The translations under genes and the position numbers were made by a program. The notes under the pieces are model-generated. The model was given only the letters and a program-made list of their open reading frames with translations, had not been told where the DNA came from and searched no databases. Below are positions 1-10,600 of a stretch of DNA of 64,000 nt, one piece after another. Position 1 is the first letter of the stretch; each line of letters starts with the position of its first letter. Source of the DNA: Trebouxia sp. TZW2008 (lineage: Eukaryota > Chlorophyta > Trebouxiophyceae > Trebouxiales > Trebouxiaceae); contig BDIU01000088.1 of assembly GCA_002118135.1 (NCBI GenBank), positions 124,001-188,000 on the forward strand. The letters are read 5' to 3'.

Positions 1-2139
1 AATGCGCCATGATGTCGCCGGAGAGCACCAGCGATCGTACGCTTGACAAGCGTTCTCGAGTCGCGTTGTGCTCGTGAAAACGCTTAGAGATAACATCTTT
101 TGGCTCCGAAACCACGAAATGCTGAATGCCTTCTACCCTGTGCTACTTTCTTCAAGCCAGTTTGTTTGTGCCCTGTGACGTAATTCGCGAGCGAATGTAC
201 GCCTCAGCTGGTGAGTTGAGTGGATCTGAGGGTGTCTGCAGTTGAGATTGAAGCTGTCTGTGCTGTCTGCTGCGCTGCCGCTGTCGTGCCAGCTATTCGT
301 TCAAATTTGAGAGACAACGGTCACTTGGACATGCGAGTATCTGCACAAGCTGATGCTCGCACAACCCTGCAGACAGTATAGTCGTTACGGGTGTCGCTGC
401 CAAGGCTCTTGCATCTGTATCAGCTGAAATCTGACAGAAGCTTTGCTGTAAATTACTGAGCATCAGTTGTGAGCATTAAGCTGATCATTTGAGCCAGACC
501 TCGATGGCATCAGGTCTGTTACCATCCACGCATTGTCAAGTGCCACTCTGAGGATGCAATGCCTGTGTTTTGCAGGTGTCTTGAATCATATGCATGTGGA
601 TGCGCATCTATTCTGCATGATCAAATTCATGACAAACTGTGCAGCACAAGTAGGCCTGCACTGTGTACTTCACAACAGGCCTTATGAAAATGCGTGTCCA
701 GTAACACAATGTCATGATGGTTGAATCCCATGCCTCAACCGGTCAAACTCTCTGTTTTTTTGCATCAAAATTACTGCTAGCAGCGCTGTATCCCTGAACG
801 ACCTGAGGAGCAGAAACACAAGCCAAAATGCTGCTGCAACACATGCACTGTAGCTCGCAAAATGTTCACACCATACAGTTGCATCATTCTGCATAACCCA
901 GAATGCTGAAGGCAGTGGCCTGCATGTGAAATTCACACAGTTTCACACAGTCGCAAAAAGCAAATACCTGACAGGGCTGATCAAAATACGACCTGCCAGC
1001 TGTAGTTGTCGGCTAGACAAACTGACCAACTGAAGTTGGCGTGTTGCAACTGGCATTGCACGCTGCAAGCTGCCTCGCTGCCTGAGACAAACAAATTCTC
1101 AAGATTGCTAGGCAGAACTCAACAGTGTAGTCACTTCATATCAATTGTGCATTCATTGTGATTCCCTCTTCTGCTTTGCCTGACCAAAAAGTATGTCGTC
1201 AGTTATTTGGCCTTTCCTGCACACGATACAACAAAGCTCAACATCATAAATTGCAAATTTTCTGCAAGCAAAGCTCCAGCAGCGAGCGGCCGAGCGGCCA
1301 TCACCTAGTATACGCCCAATTGCCCTTGATAGCTGCTGGACAGGGTCTATACGCCTTTATAGGAAACCATCCAACAAGAGCGCCAAGACCACCAGCAACT
1401 CTCCCTTGCCCATCGCAGCTAAGCAGCAAATTTACTGGTCAAGCTTTTCAAATTGTCAAAGTATGATCTGTGAAAACGGGGGCGCAGTGGTCTGCTGCTC
1501 ACCCCTTGGGTCTAGAGGCGTTATCTATGCCGCAGGTCGGACATACGTCTGCTGACTTTCGCGGGGTCGTGCTGCTATTGGCTTCCTGTGAAGTGCATGG
1601 CGGTATGAAGGGTCGACACTGTCAACAACGACGCGGAAGCTTATTGCAGCTCCGCAAGACCCCGCATTGCTTGCTCTGCTCACCTCGGCTGCTGCCCTCG
1701 CCACTCGTGATCGAGTGCGTCGTGCGAGTTTGCTAGCTGCGCGAAATGGCACATTTCGTCTGCACGTCGGCTGATATACTATCGATTGCGCTTGCAACGC
1801 TGTGTGCATATCTCAGGACGGATGCAGTGCAGGCTTATTTGCGCTGGGCGATTGTGGAAACCTTGCTTGTTGCTGAGATGAACCGAGATACGGATTGCGT
1901 GCAGGCTATACGGCAGTGACGGAATGCATGACGGGCTCCGGATTGTTGCGATTGAGATGGCAACCGACTCCGTTGGTACGGAAACCGCAGCCGGACCGCC
2001 TTAGCCAGCTGGCAAAACCCCCTTTCTGGTTTCGTTGTTACGCGATTCCACTTTCAGCGGTCTTTGGCGTTTTGCAATTGCTTGTGCTTTGCATAACTCG
2101 TCAACTCGCTCGGTGCGAATACCAGCCAGTACTGCAAGC
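1..2139. other. Left flank, no supported gene
   Basis: I see no exon with recognisable protein similarity here. Short open frames exist on both strands but none shows a family motif or a convincing splice pattern. The last few hundred bases before 2140 are presumably promoter and 5' UTR of the epimerase/reductase gene. A CAT at 8-10 could be the ATG of a gene running left out of the window, but only three codons are visible. Confidence 0.4.
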
Positions 2140-4200
2140 ATGGTGTCCGGTGTCGCAAACGGTCATGCCAGCGGCCTCGCCAACGGCTCCGCCAAGGAGC
2201 AGGTCAGTGCAAGTGATCGTAGGAAAGTTTACCCCGCTGCTCTGCTGGCAGCGTCGTGGAAACTTGGCATATCTTTCTGCAGGTCTTCCTAGTGTTTGGC
2301 AAGAGCGGCTGGATCGGAGGTCTCATTGGGCAGCTACTGAAGGAGCGCGGTCTGAAGTTTGAGTACGCGAGTGCTCGTTTGGAAGACCGTTCTGAAGTCA
2401 TCGCAGATATTGAAAGGGTGTGTGCTGCGCATTGTTTGTGCTCGCCATCGTCGCATTTTGCTCAGGTGCCTTCGTGGACTGTAGCCTGTTGTCTTACGAT
2501 GACTTGCTGTGTTAGGTTAAGCCCACGCACGTTCTCAACGCTGCTGGCCTGACTGGGCGTCCCAACGTCGACTGGTGTGAGGACCACAAGGTAGGCCACA
2601 GTGCAATCGAGGTTGCAATGCTGCCAGAAAAGGCTGCATACATATACGGCATTTCAGGGGTAAGGCATCCCGACAGACAAACTCAGTTGTGATCTTTTGT
2701 GTGCAGTTGGAAGTCATCAGAGTCAATGTTCTGGGCATGCTGAACCTGGCAGATCTTTGCGAACAGCGTCAAATACACTTGACGACCTATGCAACTGGTT
2801 GCATCTTTCATTATGACGATGACTTCCCAGAAGGAAGCGGCAAGGGCTTTACAGAAGATGACAAGCCAAACTTCTTTGGATCTTACTACTCTAAGACCAA
2901 GGTACTGTACATCCATTTAACATAAACATCACAGTCCATCACTTCTAAATCTGAATCTCAACCATGCACTTGGACAACAAGGAATCAGCATGCCTAAAAT
3001 AGTCTCTGATGCGATGTCATGACTTGCGCAGCTGTTCCAAAGCTCAAATTCTGCTTTGCTAGCTTATATGCCTACCGTGCGAAGCATTTCACTCATATGT
3101 ATTGGATGCGCAGGCTATGGTTGAGGATCTGCTCAAGGAATACCCTAACGTCTTGACTCTGCGAGTCAGGATGCCTATTGTTGCAGACTTGACATACCCC
3201 AGGAATTTCATCACAAAGATCATCAAGTATGACAAGGTATGCAACATAGAGCATATAAGCTGACGTTTATGACTTGGCCTGGCAAGACAGGCCTCAGGCC
3301 ACACACACTGTGTGTCAGAACTTCTTCTGTTATTGACTGTTACTTGTATAGCAAGCATTTAGTGTGCTTTGTGCTGGCTGCAGGTTGTCAACATTCCAAA
3401 CTCCATGACAGTCCTTCCTGAGCTATTGCCCATGTCAATTGAAATGGTGAGCACACTCCTTTTGCCTCTCTGATTATGTGCAACATTGCGGGATGTTGCT
3501 GAATTGGTCAAGCGGCCGCAGCAAACGCTAAGCGCTGTTTTTGAGTTGTTTCATCGTCTGCATTAACTGTTGAGCGCTGTTGTTGAGCTATTTCAGCGCA
3601 GGCCGCAGATGTTGAGCGTTATTGTTGAGCTCTTTTGGCGACTGCAGCAAATCTTGAAGCTTCACTGTGCCTGCAGGCTCAGAGAGGTTTGACAGGCATC
3701 ATGAACTACACCAACCCTGGCACAGTCAGTCACAATGAGATTCTAGAGATGTACAGGGACTACATTGACCCTGACTTCAAATGGTCAAATTTCACTATTG
3801 AAGAGCAAGCAAAGGTCATTGTTGCGGCACGCTCCAACAATTTGTTGGACACCAAGAGGGTAAGTTGATTTCTTGTGCCGAGCAAAGCCTGACAAGGGCA
3901 GTGTACGCTGTTGTGTTCCTTTGTATGTAGAAATCATGTAGCAACCAATATGGAAAGTTGCTCACTCGTAATATGGTCAAGTCATACCTGCACTGACATC
4001 ATTCTGTTGTAAAGCGAGAGCTATTGTGATACCATTCATCTGGTCAAGTCATTGACGCTGATATTGTGTTGTTGCAGATTGAGAAGGAGTTTCCTCACAT
4101 ACTGCCCATCAAGGAGTCTCTCAAGAAATATGTGTTTGAGCCCAACGCAAAGAATCAGACACAAGTGCTAGCTGCAGTGAAGGAGATGCGGGGCCGATGA
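2140..4200 (+). CDS. UDP-4-keto-6-deoxy-glucose 3,5-epimerase/4-reductase (NRS/ER, UER1-like)
   Basis: This bifunctional enzyme completes UDP-L-rhamnose synthesis by converting UDP-4-keto-6-deoxy-glucose by 3,5-epimerisation and NADPH-dependent 4-reduction; the plant homologues are cytosolic. Eight exons fit: 2140-2202, 2283-2417, 2516-2590, 2707-2901, 3114-3236, 3384-3446, 3677-3859 and 4078-4200, giving about 319 residues, the normal length for the stand-alone enzyme. The Rossmann motif GKSGWIGG lies at residues 27-34. The family signatures LNAAGLTGRPNVDWCEDHK, TYATGCIFHYD and PEGSGKGF and the catalytic YxxxK (YSKTK, residues 152-156) are all present, as are NIPNSMTVLPELLP, GTVSHNEILEMY and a KYVFEPN C-terminus. 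These match the C-terminal half of plant RHM proteins closely. The start is the first in-frame ATG, with A at -3 and G at +4. A 4,6-dehydratase domain is absent, so the first step must be encoded elsewhere. Confidence 0.95.
3500..3665. repeat. Degenerate tandem repeat in intron 6 of the epimerase/reductase gene
   Basis: Three imperfect units of about 55 bp contain variations of 'gctgttnttgagnt(g/a)tttc'. They lie just upstream of exon 7 and do not copy coding sequence. Confidence 0.6.
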
Positions 4201-5373
4201 GGTGATTGAAGCCTTTTCTGAAACATTGCGCTGTTTTGCTTTGAGTCTGTGACCACCAGTGTTCAGTAGAGTCGCAGAGATGTCCATCATGTGTTAGGTA
4301 AGACAAAGCAGTTCTGATCTTTGACACTGCTTTCAGAATTACAGCAAAGCAGGTCTTAGCTGTCTTCTCGTGACCACCACCTTGTAGCAAATTGTTATGG
4401 TGTTGATGTTTCGTTATGGTCAGCTTAGCTCGAGTGCAAGTGTCAACAATGCTTCCTTCTCAACCATAACTGTAATCAAGAAAAAAGCGACGCTACCAAG
4501 GGTAACAATTCTTCAGACAGCGTGCCACATCTGGCGGCTTGTGCAAAAAGCGTAGCTTACACAGGTAGCTTCCGATTGTATGGATTGCAATCTGCATGCC
4601 TTGCTCTTATGACCAGACCGTCATACGTGAGCACAATGTCATGTCCACAGCCTCAACGTCACTGTGCCACAAGAAAGTGATTTGCAGTAAGCCTAACCCC
4701 TCAAGCTGAGCACTGTCTTGTGGGAGCGATATTCACTCACAAGCATGAAGCTGGTGCTCCACACATGTCAATGCATGGGCAAGAAACCCGCTGCTGTACA
4801 CGACTTGGGTGCTGACTGCAGCAGATGCACATGTTGTTCAAGTTGAACAGTGTAACCCCAGCACCATTGTCAAGTCAGGCTTGATTGCCTGCTGTCAAAC
4901 CAAGGGTTGCACATGCTGAAACCGCCATTTGTCCCAGTGGTACATTATGGAGCAGGTGAAGGAAAGCATAGAACGCTTTTGCTGGTGACAGCATTGCTGC
5001 ACCCAGCAGGCGGAGCAATGTGACTGATTACATGACCACCATTGCGTGCCGCATATCTATGCGCTCAAACTCAAGCAATAAACACCAACTCTGCACTGCC
5101 CTACTGTACTTGTGCTACATTCCATGACAGCAAAATTATGAAAAGCAAAGTCATTGCTCTACCAGCAAGTGCTCAAGCCAAATAACTCTGCTGTGCAATA
5201 CACACTGTGCACAGCTGACTGCAACACTCAGACAAAGCCATAAAATTCCCAGCACTGTAGGTGCAAACTGACAGCAACTTGCTGTGAACTAAATCATGAA
5301 TTGAATGACAGCTTGACACAGTGCTCAGCATACCACTTTGCCAGTGATAAATAAGTGATATCTTGCAACATCT
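4201..5373. other. Convergent 3' intergenic region
   Basis: Two genes end facing each other here (stops at 4200 on + and 5374 on -). The stretch should hold both 3' UTRs. A TGTAA at 4471-4475 is a candidate green-algal poly(A) signal for the + gene, and its complement TTACA at 5029-5033 is a weaker candidate for the - gene. I see no coding exon. Confidence 0.5.
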
Positions 5374-7416
5374 TTACTTCTTCTGTGGTTTGGCAATGCC
5401 ATTCTGAATGAGTGTGGTGGCCATATCCACAATGGTGTCCTGGTAAGGAATGATCTGAACACCAAGCTCTTGCTGCACCTGCGCCACAGGCAGCACTGTC
5501 AGTATCACAACAAGCACTGTCGGTTGCAAAGCTTCAAAAGCCATTTCTAGCAGCTAATGAGCACAGTCTCAAACAGCAATCTTTGCACAGCGTTTGCTGT
5601 ACGAGAAGACACTTTGACAGCTGGTGTGCAGAACAAGCCTTGCATACAGTACACTGCATTTTCAGATGTGATTGTGTCTTGCCATTGACTACGACTATGA
5701 CTTTGCTTCATGATGCAACTGGAGCCATATTGCAGCAGCACTTGGAACCATAATGGCTTACTGAAATACTAACTTACCTTTTTGTTGTCAAGCACTGGCT
5801 TAGCATCTTCCTTCTGAGCATCCTTGAATTTGAGGCCAGGGAAGCGCTCCTTCAGCACAGCTATGACTGCACTGTTGGGCACTGTGTCTGAGTTGGACAC
5901 AAGGTACCGCTGCCCCTTGGCCTTGGGAGTGATGGCTGCTTGGATGTGGGCTTGAGCAATGTTGCGCACATCCACGACAAATGGGAAGGGCAGAGAGTCT
6001 GACTCTCCCTCAACAATGGCCTGCAAACCAGAACGCTATGTTGACAAATGTTGTGTGGACAGAAAGCCAAAAAAACAACATGGCTACATTAAAATCTGCC
6101 ATCAGAGTGGCTGTCTTTCTTATGTGAGCTACTGTTCTCGTATGGATAGCAAGTTTGCTGGAATCAAGTGATTAGCACTGTCAATGCAATTGGCCATTAC
6201 ACCAAGGAATGTCACCTTGAATGCATTGATGCTGGTTCCATCTGGGCGGCTGCCAGTAACAGGACCCAACACCAAGGAGGGCATGATGGTCGCCAACTCA
6301 AAGCCATGCTGCTTGGACAGTTCCCACGCCTTCTTCTCAGCAACAGTCTATACATGAGCACAGACTTCATGTCAGCAAACCGCAATCAGGACTGTATCAG
6401 CACTGCACTGATGCAGCTGTGTGCTTATGTGATAACCCGGACAAAGCAGCGCGTGACAAATGCTGAGCAGCGCGTTGAACAGCAGCATTGATGTGCAGTG
6501 TGCAATACAGAAACAATGAAAGACACAAGTGTACCTTGCTGTACATGTAGCCACCCTCTTTGTCTGCCTCAGAGTCTGTGTTCCAGTCTTCCTCTGTGTA
6601 CAGCTTGCCATTCTTCGGCCCGTTCTTCATCTTCAAGGCAGCTGCATGGCAACATAAACAACCTGATTCAAGGCAGTCCAACACACGCTACCACAGACAA
6701 GCGCAAAAGGTACACTGGCAGGCAAGCAACTCTAGCTTAAGTGCATCAGTGCAGAGAGCAGCACAAATGTGCACAGTTCATAGCGTCAAACAAACTTGTC
6801 TGCAGCAGCAAGCTTCACAATCATATCACGGTGGATGGATATAAAGGTGTCTCACCTGCAAAGGAAGAGGTGAGCACAACCCGCCTGACAGTGTCCTTTG
6901 ACTTGGCTGCACTTTCCAGTACAGTGCTTGTGCCCTCAAGTGCTGGGTCGACCAACTCTTTCTGGGTATCTTCCCAAGAAGACAGAAATGGTGACGCCAT
7001 GTGGAACACGTAGTCAGCACCCTGCAGTACACCGGAGACAAGCATCAGATACGGCACGCAGGCGATGCGAACTGCTGATGCGAGATGGGGCCTCACGCTC
7101 GCGGCACGACCGGGCAGCACTAGCAACTCAGAAAAGATGCTGTTGATGCAAACGGGCTTTCGCATCTCACCTTGACGACCTCATCGAAACTGCCCTGCTT
7201 CAAAAGGTCAGCCTCGTGCAAAGTCAGCTTGCCGGGAAGTGCTTTGCCCAACGCTTCCAGATGTGCAACCTTGTCCTTTCTTGACAAAGAGCGAACCGTG
7301 CCTCTGACATTCCAGCCCTTGTTGAGAAGCTCCTTGACGACTTCGGACGCGACAAATCCGCTGGCGCCGGTGACGACGGCGGTGTAAGGGCCGGCGGACT
7401 GCTGAATAGGGGCCAT
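5374..7416 (-). CDS. Extended short-chain dehydrogenase, dihydroflavonol/aldehyde-reductase-like
   Basis: This NAD(P)H-dependent reductase belongs to the extended SDR group that includes dihydroflavonol 4-reductase, cinnamoyl-CoA reductase and yeast-type ketone/aldehyde reductases. Six exons read on the minus strand: 7416-7171, 7021-6856, 6641-6535, 6347-6216, 6020-5778 and 5478-5374, giving about 332 residues, typical for the family. The nucleotide-binding TGASGFVAS sits at residues 16-24. Further landmarks are GADYVFHMASP, RRVVLTSSFA, the active-site YMYSK (YxxxK, residues 169-173) followed by TVAEKKAWE, and ATIMPSLVLGP. The C-terminus ends GIAKPQKK, with no organelle-targeting sequence evident. 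The ATG is followed directly by the cofactor-binding strand (AVVTGASG), as expected for a complete N-terminus. The substrate cannot be read from the sequence, and a flavonoid role in an alga is unlikely. The gene lies head-to-tail behind the SNF2 gene, with only 219 bp between that stop and this ATG. Confidence 0.9.
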
Positions 7417-7635
7417 GTTTGCTAATATCTAAACAAGCGCGACTGTGACAACCGAAGCACTTCAAAGCTTCCGGCAAATCGGGATGTACAAGCAACTAAT
7501 CACAGCTTGGATGGTTAAGCCTTAACAAGTCTTAAAAGACGTCTTTAATACCGCTGCACGTTTGCTTAAGCTGGATTTGCGTAATGCAGTGGCCCTGAAA
7601 CTGCCAAGAAGGCATCTACTAATCCTACTAATCCT

Positions 7636-10600
7636 TTACTGATCGGCAGCTTGCACGGCTTGCACTCGAGCCTTTAGTGCCTCTCGCTTGTCTCTTACTG
7701 CTTTGGCTTCAGCAAGCACCTGCGAACCAGTCGAACAATGCGGGAAGCCCAAGCCATTGTCTGCTCTCAAACAACAACATGCAGCAGTGGCGCTTCATGC
7801 TTGAAAGCAGTTGCTCATGCATTGTCATCATGTTTGACTCCATACAATGAAACGCTGTACACACTGTACATGTAGAATGTCCTTGATCTAGTATGGTGTT
7901 GGAGTTTCTTGCAAGCGCATGGCATATGTAGTCGGAATGCATGCATATACAGTCTGTACTCACCGCTTTACCACCATCAGGTTGCTGCTGCTTCCACTGA
8001 GGGTCATCAAGCAAGCTGGCATACTCTATCATTGTCTTCTTCATCTGTTTGATTTGCAACGTCAGCTGCTGCACTTGCCTGCCTGCTGCTCCGCTGCTCA
8101 GCTGAGCCTTTGCAACACCACCACTTTGAGCTGGGGACATGGATGGTGCCCTATGTCCCTGCCGCTGATGGGAATGCAAACTGTTAGATGCCAATTGCAC
8201 TGGCAGAGGGTGTTGGGTGATACTCTGCAGATTCTGTGCAGATTGCTGGTGCATGGCAGCACCGGTGCCGGACTGAGCCTGTGCAGGCTGCCTATGTGAG
8301 ACAGTGCTACTGTTCAGCTGATCCTGGCCAGGCTGCTTGTACACAGTAACACTGGTGTCCAGCTGATCCTGCACAGGCTGCCTGTGCATGCCAGAACTGG
8401 TACTGTGCAGATCCTGGGCATGCTGCCTGTGCATGGCAGCACCACTGCTCAGCTGATTATGAGCAGGCTGCCTGTGCATGGCAGCAGTGCTGCCACACAT
8501 GATGTCCAGCTGATCCTGTGCAGGGTGCCTGTGCATGCCAGAACTGGTACTGTGTAGATCCTGTACAGGCTGCCTGTGCATTCCGGAACCGTTACTGTGC
8601 AGATTTTGTGCACGTTGCCTGTGCATGGCAGCAGTAGTACTTTGCAGATCCTGCGCATGCTGCCTATGTGAGGAAGCACTAGTACCCAACTGATCCTGTC
8701 TGCTGAGCGATGGCTGTTCTGCCACAGGCACAACTGCCTGAGCTTGCAACCCTATGGGTTCTTGGTGGGATACAGATGATGCTGAGCTAGCGGAAACAGC
8801 CTTTGTTCCATTGGACAGACTGGATGCAGGATGCAGAAGCCCAGCAGGACACTGTTCTTGCCCAACTGCAGCCCAAGAACCTGCAACTGTACAAACTTTT
8901 ATGTGAAATTCTGCTGATTACGTTGCAGACGCGAAGTATGGCAAGCCACTTGTGGCGGTGCGGGGGAGCTGACATCACAACTATTGTGCGGCCCGACAAT
9001 CCAGGTTTGCCATATGCTGTTGCAGGATGCTGCGTATGGTAAAGCATACTTTAAAATTCAAAATTTCAAAGGACCATGCAGCAGCAAAATCGCGACAAGT
9101 GAACAACAGCGTTTGCATGGCATGCTGATTTTGGGCAGCACCTGTGGGCTGAAGCTGAGCAAGCTCTTGACGCAAGGCCGCCATTCTCTGATGCAGTTTG
9201 GCTCCTCCATCAGGGAGGCTTGCCGAGCTAGATGAGCTGATGATTCTCTTCAAGCTGGAAATATCCTTCTGCAGTCTCTCCAGCCTGCACTTGCAAGGTG
9301 AATTTGTCAAACCACAGCCACCAGATGTATCTTGGAATGGTCAAGCTGAAGTCGTACTGTTGCAGTCGTTCAATCTGTGCCTGGAAGGTGCACTTGCCAA
9401 ACCACTGTCATCACATGCATCTTGTTCGAGCTGGAGGCGTTCTGTTGTGGTCCCTGAAGCTTTTGCAGCATGCACTTGTGAAACAGTTGCCACCAGATGC
9501 ACTTTGGGATGGTCTAGCGGAAGCCTGGTCTGACTCTGACTGTGGATGGACACTGTTGCAATGCAGCCCAGTCACGATGCTCTGCACTTGCATGAGATTG
9601 CAAGCTTTGCAGAGATGCTGCAAACTTTACATGGCTGAAGCTGCAGCATTCAGTGCCAACTGGTTGCGAGCCCACTAACAAGCTAGCAAGGGACAGCTGA
9701 CACGTTCTGCAGAGAGTGCAAGCAGTCTTGCAGGCAATGAAAATTGTGTCAACCTGCGAGCAGCTGGTGGTACAACTGATGACGCAGCAGCAGTAGTTTG
9801 TGTGCCAACCCTGACTCCCACAAGCTGGTTGTAAAGCAGCTCAAGACGTTCATTGACAGAGCAAAAGCATTGTTGCAGGCAATGACAATTGTGCCAACCT
9901 GCTAGCAGCCGGTGGGGCAGCTGTCGAAGAAGCAGCAGTGGCTTGCGTGCCAGGCCTGACAAATGGGCCTTGAGAGTTGGTCGCTGCCTTGGGTGGTCCG
10001 GGGCCTCCCAGATGAAGTGTGTTGGCCAGCATGTCACTAATGTCGCTTGACCCTGACCAGCCTGCGCAATGAGACCTGCTTGTCTTTTGTGCTGCGGTCT
10101 GACAGGTGGCTGTCATAGGATGACAAAGAGCAAGCACATAGAGACAAAGAGAGAGCAGATAGTGCTGAGCTTGGCAGTAAGTCAGCACACTCTTTGTTCA
10201 ATTCTCCCAAAAAGCATATAACTTGACAACAGGCAACAGTTACAAGCAGGGTGCAGCAATCACCGACAGGCGTGTATTGACACTAGTGCCTTGTGCTGCC
10301 AGACAAGAGGATGGGATGAATGGCAGGCAATTGTGACAAAAAGCATTCAGGGTTGGGACTGGCCTGATGCTGGTGCCTTGCGCTGCCTAGCGGCTGCACT
10401 AGAGGGTGGCAGGGCAGCATGTCTGCTGTCTATGGGCTCAGGCCAGCTCTCCTTTCTGTCCATGCCGCTGTCCTCGGCCTTTTTGCTGAACATCAGGTCA
10501 TGATCACTCACACCTGAGCAGACATGCCATCACGTGCAATCCTTTTGTGACACATTTGATATTGTGTGCTGCCTAGCAGCTGTAGTGGAGGGTGGCAGGG

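Noticed and set aside
1525..1809. Minus-strand open frame with Arg/Ala-rich protein
   Set aside because: There is no motif, no splice context and no ATG-supported start; it is consistent with chance in a GC-richer patch.
8241..8733. Overlapping open frame on the minus strand in a second frame across the MHRQP repeats
   Set aside because: The repeat period keeps several frames open. Only the frame that splices to 9142 and 7719 has consistent phases and a PDGGK-containing end.
7636..10200. A separate coiled-coil gene downstream of the SNF2 gene
   Set aside because: The RLERLQ...SLPDGGAK segment matches the C-terminus I recall for plant CHR24-type ERCC6L homologues, so it is more likely the end of the same gene. 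The unresolved exons between 10350 and 9290 leave some doubt.
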